Shown one piece after another: positions 16,961 to 27,270 of a stretch of DNA of 64,000 nucleotides. The notes under the pieces are model-generated. The model worked only from the letters and a program-made list of their open reading frames with translations. It did not search any database and was not told the origin of the DNA. The position numbers were made by a program, and so were the translations under genes. How positions within the stretch are numbered: the first letter of the stretch is position 1; each line of letters begins with the position of its first letter. The DNA lies in the NCBI RefSeq assembly GCF_001899075.1, contig NZ_MKVA01000005.1:372001-436000 (forward strand), given 5' to 3'. Source of the DNA: Devosia sp. 67-54. GTDB lineage: Bacteria; Pseudomonadota; Alphaproteobacteria; Rhizobiales; Devosiaceae.

Positions 16961-18223
16961 ATGGCTCAACGCGGCGGCAGCGCCGACCTTCCGCTCCATG
17001 GCGGCCGCGTTCCGGAGTGGCTCGCCGGCCGCATGGCCAGGCTCGGCGCCATCATCGCCGAGGCGATCACGGCCGAATACGGCCGCGACGAATTTCTGAG
17101 CCGGCTCGCTAACCCCTTCTGGTTCCAGAGCTTTGGCGCGGTGATGGGGATGGACTGGCACTCGTCGGGCATCACCACCTCGGTCATCGGCGCGCTGAAG
17201 CGCGGCCTCAAGCCGCTCGAATCCGAGCTCGGCCTCCACGTCTGCGGCGGCCGCGGCCGGCATTCGCGCAAAACACCACAGGAGCTGGTGGAGATCGGTG
17301 GTCGCGTCGGCTTCGACGGCGCCGCTCTGGCCGCGGCCAGCCGTCTCGTCGCCAAGGTCGACAGCGCCGCCGTGCAGGACGGCTTCGAGCTCTATCTGCA
17401 CGGTTTCATCGTCGCCGACGACGGCAAATGGGTGGTGGTGCAGCAGGGCATGAAGGACGAAACCTCCACCGCCCGCCGCTACCACTGGCAGAGCGAAGGC
17501 CTCAAAAGCTTTGTCGAACAACCACATGCGGCGATCGAGGGAGTCGGGCAGGGGACCATCGTCAACCTCACCGACCGGCGCGCCGACCGGGCGCGCTCCG
17601 CTTCCGTCGACCTCCTCGGCAGCCTCGGTCCGGACGGCATCGTGCGCGAAATCGGCCGCCTCGAGGGCCGCCCGCCCGAGGAGGAGGTCGAGCCGCTGCT
17701 GCCGCACCTCGTGATGCCCGCCCACCACGACGTGCGCCCCAAGGACGTGCTGCTCCGCCGCCTGCATGCCTCGCTCGGTGCCGCCGCCGACAATGCGCCG
17801 CGCGATTTCGCCGATCTGCTGCTGGTGCCGGGCGTCGGCGCCCGCACCGTGCGCTCGCTGGCGATGGTGGCGGAGGTGATCCACGGCGCGCCGCACCGCT
17901 TCTCCGACCCGGCGCGGTTTTCGATGAGCAAGGGCGGCAAGGATGGCGCGCCGTTCCCGGTGCCGCTCAAGGTCTATGACGAGACCATCAAGGTGCTAAA
18001 ATACGCGGTGGTGAAGGCCCGGCTCGGCGCCAGCGAGGAGCTGGGTGCCATCAAGCGTCTCGACGCGCAGGCGCGGGCGGTGGAGGGCAAGGTCTCTGGA
18101 CCGTCGTTCTATGGCTATGTCGACGAAGAATGGCGGCGCAGCAAGGAGTATGGTGGGCGCACGGTGATGGACGATGCGCGCGACAAGGGCCTGCCGCTGC
18201 CGAAATGGGCGAAGGCCGGTTGA
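16961..18223 (+). CDS. DUF763-domain protein
   Basis: A 420-residue protein of a conserved family of unknown function. The ATG at 16961 has the RBS GGGAGAG. Conserved-looking segments: N-terminal GSADLPLHGGRVPEWLAGRM, then GAVMGMDWHSSGITTSVIGA, LHVCGGRGRHSRKTP, WVVVQQGMKDETSTARRYHW, and near the C-terminus LLLVPGVGARTVRSLAMVAE followed by SFALGGKDG-like FSMSKGGKDGAPFPV. The PGVGARTVRSLA stretch resembles a helix-hairpin-helix DNA-binding motif, which hints at nucleic acid contact, but no catalytic motif is recognised. It diverges from arsR with no obvious functional link. Confidence 0.88.
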   Translation: MAQRGGSADLPLHGGRVPEWLAGRMARLGAIIAEAITAEYGRDEFLSRLANPFWFQSFGAVMGMDWHSSGITTSVIGALKRGLKPLESELGLHVCGGRGRHSRKTPQELVEIGGRVGFDGAALAAASRLVAKVDSAAVQDGFELYLHGFIVADDGKWVVVQQGMKDETSTARRYHWQSEGLKSFVEQPHAAIEGVGQGTIVNLTDRRADRARSASVDLLGSLGPDGIVREIGRLEGRPPEEEVEPLLPHLVMPAHHDVRPKDVLLRRLHASLGAAADNAPRDFADLLLVPGVGARTVRSLAMVAEVIHGAPHRFSDPARFSMSKGGKDGAPFPVPLKVYDETIKVLKYAVVKARLGASEELGAIKRLDAQARAVEGKVSGPSFYGYVDEEWRRSKEYGGRTVMDDARDKGLPLPKWAKAG

Positions 18224-18273
18224 CCGGCGCGGCGTTTCGGGGTCGATTGCGCGTCCTTTGATCCGGGGACGCG

Positions 18274-19206
18274 ATGCGCGAAGACAAGCTCAAAGCCGGC
18301 AAGTTCGACGTCGACGTGCCGCTGGTCGAGCGGCTGGTGGCCGCACAGTTTCCGCAGTGGGCCGGCCTGCCGGTGCGGCCGGTCGAGCACGACGGCTGGG
18401 ACAACTGGACCTTCCACCTGGGCGACCGCATGAAGGTGCGGCTGCCCAGCGCCGCGGGCTACGCCGAGCAGGCCGAGAAGGAGGCGCACTGGCTGCCGAA
18501 GCTGGCGCGGCATCTGCCGCTGCCGATCCCGGCGCCGCTCGCGCTCGGCCAGCCCGGGGAGGGCTTTCCCTGGTGCTGGTCGGTCAGCGGCTGGCTGCAG
18601 GGAGACCCGGCGACCCGCGAGCGCGTGGACGACCCCGTGCAGTTCGGCTGGGACCTCGCGAAATTCCTCACGGCGCTGCAGCGCATCGACGCCACCGGCG
18701 GCCCGCCGCCCGGCCCGCATAATTATTTCCGTGGCGCCGACCCGATGCAGGCTTATGGCGCCGAGGCGCGGCAGTCGGTCGACGCGCTGGCCGGCCGCAT
18801 CGACGTGCCGGCGGCGCACGCCGTGCTCGATGCCGCCGTCGCCGCGCCGTTTGCGGGGCCGCCGGTGTGGCTCCACGGCGATATCGCCATCGGCAATCTG
18901 CTGGTCGAGCACGGGCGGCTCGGCGGGGTCATCGATTTCGGCTGCTGCGCGGTGGGCGATCCGGCCTGCGACCTGGTGATCGCCTGGGTGTTCCTCGACG
19001 GCCCCGGGCGCGACGCCTTCCGCCTGTCGGTGCCCGCCGACGAGGCGATGTGGGCGCGCGCCCGCGCCTGGGCGCTGTGGAAGGCGGCGCTGATGCTGGC
19101 CCGGGACCTCGTGGTCAACCCGAACGAAACGCCGCCGCGGGCGGTGATCGAGGCCGTCATCGCCGAGCATCGCGCGGGGGTGTCGCCGGCACCGGACGCA
19201 GCGTAA
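18274..19206 (+). CDS. Aminoglycoside phosphotransferase-fold kinase
   Basis: A 310-residue member of the APH/choline-kinase-like family. Brenner-type catalytic loop WLHGDIAIGNLLV (Asp and Asn present) and metal-binding GGVIDFGCCAVGDPACDL are intact. N-terminal lobe: EHDGWDNWTFHLGDRMKVRL, which holds the nucleotide-binding strand pair, and EKEAHWLPKL. The family phosphorylates hydroxyls of small molecules; antibiotic resistance cannot be inferred. It sits 50 bases after the DUF763 gene and 10 bases before the FUSC gene. Confidence 0.88.
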   Translation: MREDKLKAGKFDVDVPLVERLVAAQFPQWAGLPVRPVEHDGWDNWTFHLGDRMKVRLPSAAGYAEQAEKEAHWLPKLARHLPLPIPAPLALGQPGEGFPWCWSVSGWLQGDPATRERVDDPVQFGWDLAKFLTALQRIDATGGPPPGPHNYFRGADPMQAYGAEARQSVDALAGRIDVPAAHAVLDAAVAAPFAGPPVWLHGDIAIGNLLVEHGRLGGVIDFGCCAVGDPACDLVIAWVFLDGPGRDAFRLSVPADEAMWARARAWALWKAALMLARDLVVNPNETPPRAVIEAVIAEHRAGVSPAPDAA

Positions 19207-19216
19207 GCTTCCGCCG

Positions 19217-21235
19217 ATGACTGCACTGGCCGAGCAACCGACATCCCCAGCGGCAGCGTGGCTGCGCCCGCTCCGCCGGCTGCGCGACCGGCTCGGCGCC
19301 TCCGATCCGGCATTTTCGCGGCTGCGCCTCGCCTCGCGGGCGCTGCTGGCTTTGGCGCTCAACGTCGCGCTGCTGCTCGGCCTCGCGCAGCTGCATGCGC
19401 TGCCGTTTACCGCCTACGGCCTCGCCTTCGTGCTGTCGTTCAACGGCTCGCTGGCGGTGCGCGACAAGGGGGCCCGGGCGCAGGCGGTCACGCGGGCCTA
19501 TGCCGGGCTCGGCGCCTGCGCGGCGGTGACCGTTGCGAGCCTGCTCGCGCCGTGGCCGCTGGTCGGCGACCTCGCCTTCCTCGCGGTGATCTTCGCCGCC
19601 GTCTATGTCCGCCGCTTCGGGCCGCGCTGGACTGCGGTCGGCATGATCGGGGTGATGGCGTATTTCATGGGCAATTACACGCGGCCGGTGCCTGCCGACC
19701 TGCCCTGGCTGGCCCTCGCCATCGCGCTGGCCCTCGCGGTCACGCATCTGGTGACCAATGTGCTGCTGCGCGACGAGCCGCGCGGCGATTTCGTCCGCGC
19801 GCTGGCGAGCCTCGACCAGCGGGTCGCGGCCATCCTGCGCGAACTGCTGACGGCGCCGCAGATCGAGCGGCCGAAGCTGCAGGCGCAGCTCAACCGGCTG
19901 CGCGACATCGTGATGATGGCCGAGGGCCTGATCCCGCAGGGCGACGAAGGCGGCCTCGCGGCGCGCGGCCCGGCCTCCGAGCTCGCCATTGCGCTGTTCG
20001 ACGTGCAATTGGCGACCGAGCGGCTGGTGCGCTCGAGCTATGTGGAGCGCCCCCCCGCGGCGCTGCTCGGGGCGATGCTCGAGGGTCGGCCGCTGCCCGA
20101 AAACGAGAGCGTCGTGGCGCATCTGCTGCTGCGTCTCGGGCGGGCGCGGGCGCAGATCGACGCGGCGCTCAGCGCCACGCCATCGCCGTTCTCGGCCGCG
20201 GGGCCGGCGCCGAGCGCCGCCAAATCGATCGTGGTCGACCATTGGTGGCAGCGGCCGGAGCTGCATACGGCGGTGCAGGTGACGCTCGCCTGTGCCATCG
20301 CCATGGCGCTCGGGCTCGCCACCTCGCCCAGCCGCTGGTACTGGGCGGTGATCACCGCCTTCATTGTGTTCAACAACACCAAGTCGCGCGCCGACACGGC
20401 GCAGCGCGCCTTGCAGCGCTCGCTGGGCACCATGGCCGGGCTCGTCGGCGGCACCATCATCGCCACGCTGCTGCATGGCCAGCCGGTGGCCACCGCGGCG
20501 CTGATGCCGGTCGCGTTCTTCCTCGCCTTCTACTATCTGCAGGTAAGCTACAGCGTGATGATCTTCTTCATCACCATCGCGCTGGCGCTGCTCTACGGCC
20601 TCACCGGCAGCTTCACGCCCGAGCTGCTGCTGCTTCGTCTCGAGGAGACAGTGATCGGCGCGGCGGCAGGCACGCTGGTGGCGTTCCTGATCTTTCCGGC
20701 CCGCACCGCCACCGGCATCGGCGCCGCGCTCGACAAATACCTCAAGGCGCTGGCCGATCTGGTCGAGGCGGCGCGCGGCCGGGCGATGGGCGAGGCCGAG
20801 CCGCTGCACCTGCTGGCGCGCTCGCGGCTGCTCGACCGCGCCTACACCGACCTCGCCGCGGCGGTGCGGCCGATCGGCGGCCCGTGGGCGGCGGTGACGC
20901 GCTTCGGCGAGGTGCGGGCGCGGTTGCTGCTGCTCAGCGGCATCGTGCACTGGGCGCGGGTGCTGGCGCGCAGCCTGCCGTCCGGCGTGGTGCTGGCGCC
21001 GGCGCAGCAGCAGCGCATCGTTGAAACGGCCGCCGAGGTCACGGCGCGCATCGGCGCGGCGACGGCGATCGAGGCGCATTATTTCGACCGCCCGGACGAG
21101 CAACAGGCCGAGGCGCTGAAGCCGCGGCCGCCGGTGCCGATCTCCGACGAGGCCGATCCGGCGCTGGTGCTCGAGATCATCGCCGCGCTGCTGCGGCGCG
21201 CCACGCCCGCGGTGCCACCGGAAAACTCACCGTGA
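19217..21235 (+). CDS. FUSC-family inner-membrane transporter
   Basis: A 672-residue protein with two hydrophobic blocks: about residues 38-180 (LLALALNVALLLGLAQLHAL onwards) and about 350-500 (VTLACAIAMALGLATSPSRW, FFLAFYYLQVSYSVMIFFIT). The blocks are separated by soluble helical regions, the usual arrangement of fusaric-acid-resistance/aromatic-acid exporters (FUSC, YccS-like). No periplasmic adaptor gene is adjacent. The stop overlaps the following monooxygenase start (GTGA), implying co-expression of an exporter-like protein with a flavin oxidoreductase. Confidence 0.88.
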   Translation: MTALAEQPTSPAAAWLRPLRRLRDRLGASDPAFSRLRLASRALLALALNVALLLGLAQLHALPFTAYGLAFVLSFNGSLAVRDKGARAQAVTRAYAGLGACAAVTVASLLAPWPLVGDLAFLAVIFAAVYVRRFGPRWTAVGMIGVMAYFMGNYTRPVPADLPWLALAIALALAVTHLVTNVLLRDEPRGDFVRALASLDQRVAAILRELLTAPQIERPKLQAQLNRLRDIVMMAEGLIPQGDEGGLAARGPASELAIALFDVQLATERLVRSSYVERPPAALLGAMLEGRPLPENESVVAHLLLRLGRARAQIDAALSATPSPFSAAGPAPSAAKSIVVDHWWQRPELHTAVQVTLACAIAMALGLATSPSRWYWAVITAFIVFNNTKSRADTAQRALQRSLGTMAGLVGGTIIATLLHGQPVATAALMPVAFFLAFYYLQVSYSVMIFFITIALALLYGLTGSFTPELLLLRLEETVIGAAAGTLVAFLIFPARTATGIGAALDKYLKALADLVEAARGRAMGEAEPLHLLARSRLLDRAYTDLAAAVRPIGGPWAAVTRFGEVRARLLLLSGIVHWARVLARSLPSGVVLAPAQQQRIVETAAEVTARIGAATAIEAHYFDRPDEQQAEALKPRPPVPISDEADPALVLEIIAALLRRATPAVPPENSP

Positions 21236-22344
21236 GCGCGGTGCAGGTCGCCATCAAGACCGAGATCGCGGTCATCGGCGCCGGCCAGGCCGGGCTGAGC
21301 TCGGCCTACCATTTGCGGCAGCGCGGCCTCCAGCCCGGCCGTGGCTTCGTCGTGCTCGACCAGAATCCGGTTCCAGGTGGGGCCTGGCAGCATCGCTGGC
21401 CGTCGCTGACGCTGAGCACGGTCAACCGCATCCACGATTTGCCGGGGCTGGGGTTCGCCGAGGCGGTGCCCGACGCCGGCGACAGCGTCGAGGCGGCGGT
21501 GGCGGTGCCGCGCTATTTCGCCGAATACGAGCGGCGCTTCGCGCTGCCGGTCTATCGTCCGGTGACGGTGAAGGTGGTGTGCGAGCGCGCCGGCCGCTTC
21601 CGCATCGAGACCGATCGCGAGACGTTCTCGGCCCGCGGCCTCATCAACGCCACGGGCACCTGGGAATCGCCGTTCATCCCCGACTATCCCGGGCGCACGC
21701 TGTTCCGCGGCCGCCAGCTCCACACGCATGACTATCGCACCGCCGAGGCGTTTCGCGGCCAGCATGTGCTGATCGTCGGCGGCGGCATCTCGGCGATCCA
21801 GCTGCTCGACGAAATCTCGCAGGTGACACGCACCAGTTGGGTGACGCGCACGCCGCCGCGCTGGCGCCAGGGGCCGTTCGACCAGGAGGCGGGGCGGGCG
21901 GCGGTGCGGCGCGTCGAGGAGCGGGTGCGCGCCGGCCTGCCGCCCAATTCGGTGGTGTCGGTCACCGGACTGCCGGTCAACGAGCGGGTCGAGGCGATGC
22001 GCGCCCGCGGCGTGCTGGTGCGGCAGCCGATGTTCAGCGAGATCACCGAGACCGGCGTGCGCTGGGCCGATGGCCGCACGCTCGCCGTCGACGTCATCCT
22101 CTGGTGCACCGGTTTCCGGTCCTCGCTCGACCATCTGGCGCCGCTGCTGCTGCGCGAGCCGGGCGGCGGCATTACCATGACCGGCCGGCTCGCGACCGAG
22201 GTCGCGAAGGATCCGCGCGTGCATCTCGTCGGCTACGGGCCGTCGGCCTCGACCATCGGCGCCAACCGCGCGGGCGCCGCGGCGGCGAGCGAGCTGATGG
22301 CGACGCTCGGGCTCACGCGCGGCGACGTTGCCGCTGGCCGCTAG
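21232..22344 (+). CDS. Flavin-containing NAD(P)-binding monooxygenase
   Basis: A 370-residue flavoprotein. FAD-binding GxGxxG near the N-terminus: VIGAGQAGLSSAYHLRQRG. NADPH-binding site mid-protein: VLIVGGGISAIQLLDE. PGGAWQHRWPSLTLSTVNRI and a C-terminal VILWCTGFRSSLDHLAPL match the FMO/CzcO-like group. The start is GTG, overlapping the FUSC stop by 4 bases. Substrate unknown; the coupling to an FUSC exporter suggests handling of an aromatic or organic acid compound, which is inference. Confidence 0.88.
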   Translation: MSAVQVAIKTEIAVIGAGQAGLSSAYHLRQRGLQPGRGFVVLDQNPVPGGAWQHRWPSLTLSTVNRIHDLPGLGFAEAVPDAGDSVEAAVAVPRYFAEYERRFALPVYRPVTVKVVCERAGRFRIETDRETFSARGLINATGTWESPFIPDYPGRTLFRGRQLHTHDYRTAEAFRGQHVLIVGGGISAIQLLDEISQVTRTSWVTRTPPRWRQGPFDQEAGRAAVRRVEERVRAGLPPNSVVSVTGLPVNERVEAMRARGVLVRQPMFSEITETGVRWADGRTLAVDVILWCTGFRSSLDHLAPLLLREPGGGITMTGRLATEVAKDPRVHLVGYGPSASTIGANRAGAAAASELMATLGLTRGDVAAGR

Positions 22345-22391
22345 GCGGCTGAATCGCTAAGACTGCGGCGGCAATTGCCTGGGGGAGTCCA

Positions 22392-23354
22392 ATGCCGTTC
22401 TTCGACATCAACGCCGCCGACCTGCCGCGCTATCGCAGCAGCGTCGTGCCGCCGACCGATTTTTCCGCCTTCTGGTCGGGCACGCTCGCCGAAGCGCGCG
22501 AGCTGCCGCTCGATGCGCGCTTCGAGCCGGTCGATGTCGGCCTGCCGCTGGTCGAGGTGTTCGACGTCACCTTCGCCGGCTGGGGCGGCCATCCGATCAA
22601 GGGCTGGTACATCCGCCCGCGCGGCGGCAAGGCCGAGGCCGGCGCTGTGGTCAAGTTCATCGGCTACAATGGCGGGCGCGGCTTCCCGCAGGAGCATCTG
22701 CTGTGGCCGGCCTCGGGCCGTCCGGTGCTGGTGATGGATACACGCGGGCAGGGCAGCGGCTGGACGGTGGGCGACACGCCCGACCCGGTCGGCTCCGATC
22801 CGGCGCATGCCGGCTTCATGACGCGCGGCATCGCGAGCCCTGCGGGCTATTTCTACCGCCGGGTGTTCACCGACGCGGTGCGCGCCATCGAGGCGCTGCG
22901 CAGCCGTGCCGAGATCGATCCGGCGCGTATCGCCACCGCCGGCGGCAGCCAGGGCGGCGCGCTGGCGCTGGCGGCGGCGAGCCTCGATCCCGGCGTCAAG
23001 GCGGTGGTCGCCGACGTGCCGTTCCTGTGCGATTTTCCGCGCGCCATCGGGCTTGCGCCGCGCGACCCCTATGGCGAGGTGTCGCGCTACCTCGCGGTGC
23101 ATCGCGACATGGTCGGCACCGCCTTCGCCACGCTCAACTATTTCGACGTGGTCAACCACGTGCCCAACGCGCGGGCGAACGCGCTGATTTCGGTGGCGCT
23201 GATGGATACCATCTGCCCGCCCTCGACCGTCTATGCGGCCTACAACGCCTATGGCGGCGACAAGCGCATCGTCTCGTACAGCTTCAACGACCACGAAGGT
23301 GGCGGCGTGTTCCAGGAGCGGGAACAGCTGGCGTTTCTCAGGGACGTTCTCTAG
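22392..23354 (+). CDS. Acetylxylan esterase/cephalosporin-C deacetylase (CE7)
   Basis: A 320-residue alpha/beta hydrolase of carbohydrate esterase family 7, removing acetyl groups from xylo-oligosaccharides and similar substrates; length is typical. Nucleophile elbow ATAGGSQGGALALAA, oxyanion-side GYNGGRGFPQEHLLWP, DTRGQGSGW, and the catalytic Asp (ALMDTICPPSTVYAAYN) and His (FNDHEGGG) are all present. No signal peptide, so cytoplasmic, as usual for the family. RBS GGGGGAG lies 7 bases before the ATG. The stop overlaps the convergent SH3 gene's stop by 4 bases. Confidence 0.93.
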   Translation: MPFFDINAADLPRYRSSVVPPTDFSAFWSGTLAEARELPLDARFEPVDVGLPLVEVFDVTFAGWGGHPIKGWYIRPRGGKAEAGAVVKFIGYNGGRGFPQEHLLWPASGRPVLVMDTRGQGSGWTVGDTPDPVGSDPAHAGFMTRGIASPAGYFYRRVFTDAVRAIEALRSRAEIDPARIATAGGSQGGALALAAASLDPGVKAVVADVPFLCDFPRAIGLAPRDPYGEVSRYLAVHRDMVGTAFATLNYFDVVNHVPNARANALISVALMDTICPPSTVYAAYNAYGGDKRIVSYSFNDHEGGGVFQEREQLAFLRDVL

Positions 23355-24103
23355 CGCCGGATCCAGGCCGAGGTGCCGTCATTGGTCTCGACGCGCAGCC
23401 AGTCGCCGCGCACCTCGGCGATGCGCACGCGTTCGCCGGGCGAGAAGGTGAAGATGGCGCGGGCCGAGCCGCCCGGCCGGTCATAGGCGGGGAGCTCCGA
23501 GCCGATGCGCGCCATGCGGTCGCGCAGATCGCCGTCGCCGCCCTTGATGGTGGCGCGCGGCGGCTGTGCCTCGGCCACCTTCGCCGGCGCGGGGTCGGAG
23601 GCCGCCGCCTGCGCCTGGGCGTTGCCCGAAAGATAGGACGAATACATCCAGCCGCTGGAGCCGTCGGCGCGCGTCACCTTGATCCAGCCATTGATGCTCT
23701 GGCCGGTCTGCACCGCTTCGCCCGGCTGCAGTACCGACAATTGCTGCGCCGACGACGACGGGCCGGCGCGCATGTTCACCGCCGAGGCGCCTATGGTGGC
23801 GGGGTGGAGGTCGGGATCGGCGGCGTCGGGCATGGCGGGTGTCGCGATGTCGGTGGCCGGCCGCAGCGCCACGGACTGCACCGCGACGCGGGCCGCCTCG
23901 GGCTTGGCCTGCACCGGCGGGGGCGGCGACACTTCGGCGTCGAGGCGGGCGAGCAAATCGGGGTTGGGCGAGGAGACGCTGGCCAGCGCGACGTTGGCGT
24001 CGGGATTGCCGCCCGGGCTGCCGTCGCCGGGAATGAGCGCGAGCGCCACCAGCCCCGCACCGAGGACCGTCGCTACAGCAATGAAACGCGTGCGTCTGAA
24101 CAT
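23351..24103 (-). CDS. Membrane-anchored protein with two SH3-type domains
   Basis: A 250-residue protein. An N-terminal hydrophobic segment (RFIAVATVLGAGLVALALIP) gives a signal anchor or signal peptide. A Pro/Ala-rich linker follows, then two bacterial SH3 (SH3_3-like) domains: ASAVNMRAGPSSSAQQLSVL ending GSSGWMYSSYL, and a second ending DWLRVETNDGTSAWIRR. Such domains usually bind cell-wall peptides in the periplasm. The enzyme partner, if any, is not adjacent. Confidence 0.87.
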   Translation of the reverse strand: MFRRTRFIAVATVLGAGLVALALIPGDGSPGGNPDANVALASVSSPNPDLLARLDAEVSPPPPVQAKPEAARVAVQSVALRPATDIATPAMPDAADPDLHPATIGASAVNMRAGPSSSAQQLSVLQPGEAVQTGQSINGWIKVTRADGSSGWMYSSYLSGNAQAQAAASDPAPAKVAEAQPPRATIKGGDGDLRDRMARIGSELPAYDRPGGSARAIFTFSPGERVRIAEVRGDWLRVETNDGTSAWIRR

Positions 24104-24203
24104 TGGACCGTCTCCACTTCAGCAAAAGCTGAAGCCCCTGTCACGGTTCCAACGACACTGTGATTTAGATGAACGGGCCCTGAATGCCGAAAGGGTTAAC
24201 GCC

Positions 24204-24228
24204 GCGGCCGGGGCAAATCGCCGGCCGC
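24204..24228 (-). terminator. GC-rich hairpin after the M24 peptidase gene
   Basis: An 8-bp perfect stem, GCGGCCGG (24204-24211) with CCGGCCGC (24221-24228), just past the stop codon of the minus-strand peptidase. There is no T-run, so it may only block 3' exonucleases or act with Rho. Confidence 0.35.
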
Positions 24229-24234
24229 AGGCGC

Positions 24235-25326
24235 CTATTTCCGCCGGATCGCGGTGCGCGGCAGCTCGGACAGGATCTCGGGCCCGTGCTCGCGCACGAT
24301 CACGATCTCCTCGAGCCGGATGCCGAAGTGGCCCGGCAGATAAATTCCGGGCTCGATCGAAAATACGTTGCCCACCTCGATCGGGCGCTCCGAGGTCCCG
24401 GTCATATACGGCGTCTCGTGCACGTCGATGCCGAGCCCGTGCCCGGTGCGGTGCGGAAAGCGGTCGCCATAGCCGGCAGCCACGATCACGTCGCGCGCCG
24501 CCTGGTCGACGACTTTCGCCGGATGGCCAGGCTTCACCGCCGCCAGCGCCGCCTCGACGGCGCGGTTGACGATGCTCCACACCGCGTCGAACTCGGCCGG
24601 CGCCGCGCCGAAGGTGCCGACGCGCGTCATGTCGGAGGGATAGCCCTCGGAGCGGCCGCCGATGTCGAGCAGCACCGCGTCGCTGTCGCGCAGGGCACGG
24701 CTGCCGGAGGTGTGGTGCGGGAAGGCGCCGTCTTCGCCGAAGCAGACCGAGATGAACTCGGTGCGGGCGCCGCGGCTCTTGTAGCCGTCGCGGATGAGGC
24801 CGGCGAGCTCGTCCTCGGTGATGCCGGGGCGGAGCGCCTCGAAGGCCGCCATCATCACCTGGTCGTTGATCAGCGCGTTGCGCTTCAGCGCCGCAAATTC
24901 GGCCTCGTCCTTGGCGGCGCGCAGGGCGCCGACGGTGGTTTCGGTGAAACGCCGCTCTACATCGCCCAGCGTGTCGAGCACCAGCAGGGCGAAATCGGCG
25001 CGCATGGTCTCGTCGAGCACGACGTTGAGCCGCTTGCCGGGCAGGGTCAGCGATTTGAGCAGGTCGGCAAGCGCCGCCTTCGGACCGTCGGCATCGGCCC
25101 AGGTGAAGAACGGCACGGTGGTGAGCGGCCGCTGGCTGTCGGCGTTGAGCGCCGGCATCAGCATCGCCGCGCCCTTGCCGCTGACCAGCAGCAGCACCGG
25201 GCGCTCGTCGCCATGCGGGCGCAGCCCGGCAAGCCAGACGAGATGGGAGGAGGGGCCGAGGACCACCAGGTCGGTGCCGGTTTCGGCCATCCGCCGCCGC
25301 AGGCGAGCCAGGCGCTGTTCGTTCAT
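24235..25326 (-). CDS. M24 Xaa-Pro peptidase, short form
   Basis: A 363-residue pita-bread-fold metallopeptidase of the PepQ/YpdF type. Metal ligands: Asp pair in LLDIGGRSEGYPSDMTR, His in RTGHGLGIDVHE, Glu in SIEPGIYLP and Glu in RLEEIVIV. A creatinase-like N-terminal domain (residues 1-130) precedes the catalytic domain. The chosen ATG at 25326 (MNEQRLARLRRRMAETG) has GAGGA upstream. It diverges from tetR-ilvC, and the palindrome at 25415-25430 lies in the shared upstream region. Confidence 0.93.
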   Translation of the reverse strand: MNEQRLARLRRRMAETGTDLVVLGPSSHLVWLAGLRPHGDERPVLLLVSGKGAAMLMPALNADSQRPLTTVPFFTWADADGPKAALADLLKSLTLPGKRLNVVLDETMRADFALLVLDTLGDVERRFTETTVGALRAAKDEAEFAALKRNALINDQVMMAAFEALRPGITEDELAGLIRDGYKSRGARTEFISVCFGEDGAFPHHTSGSRALRDSDAVLLDIGGRSEGYPSDMTRVGTFGAAPAEFDAVWSIVNRAVEAALAAVKPGHPAKVVDQAARDVIVAAGYGDRFPHRTGHGLGIDVHETPYMTGTSERPIEVGNVFSIEPGIYLPGHFGIRLEEIVIVREHGPEILSELPRTAIRRK

Positions 25327-25402
25327 GGTGTCCTCGTGCGATGCGTTCGGGCGTGCAGGTAGCGCAGCGCGGGCACCGGCGCCAGAGGGAAGCGCCGCCA
25401 TC

Positions 25403-25430
25403 TTGACACCGAACCGTACCGTACGGTACG
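25403..25430 (+). promoter_or_regulatory. TTGACA box plus perfect 16-bp palindrome upstream of tetR-ilvC
   Basis: TTGACA at 25403-25408 is followed by the perfect palindrome CGTACCGTACGGTACG at 25415-25430, placed in the spacer/-10 zone. The form and size fit a TetR-family operator, probably bound by the product of the gene 108 bases downstream. No good -10 hexamer is visible, so promoter strength and start are uncertain. Confidence 0.6.
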
Positions 25431-25538
25431 CATCCGGCGGCCATGGGCGGGCCTGCCGACGGGAATGGGCGCAGGCGCCGATGGCCGTGGCCGGAGGCGG
25501 GGCAGTGCCGCCTGCCGGGCAGCCTTTCGGAGCCAGTC

Positions 25539-27223
<1,685 letters not shown>

Positions 27224-27270
27224 GCCAACGGCAGGGCGGCCGGGTCGTCCCCGGCCGCCACCGCCTCGCG

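Noticed and set aside
18274-19206. Antibiotic-resistance gene
   Set aside because: Only the general APH/kinase fold is seen; such proteins are widespread housekeeping or metabolic kinases and no resistance-specific subfamily is recognised.
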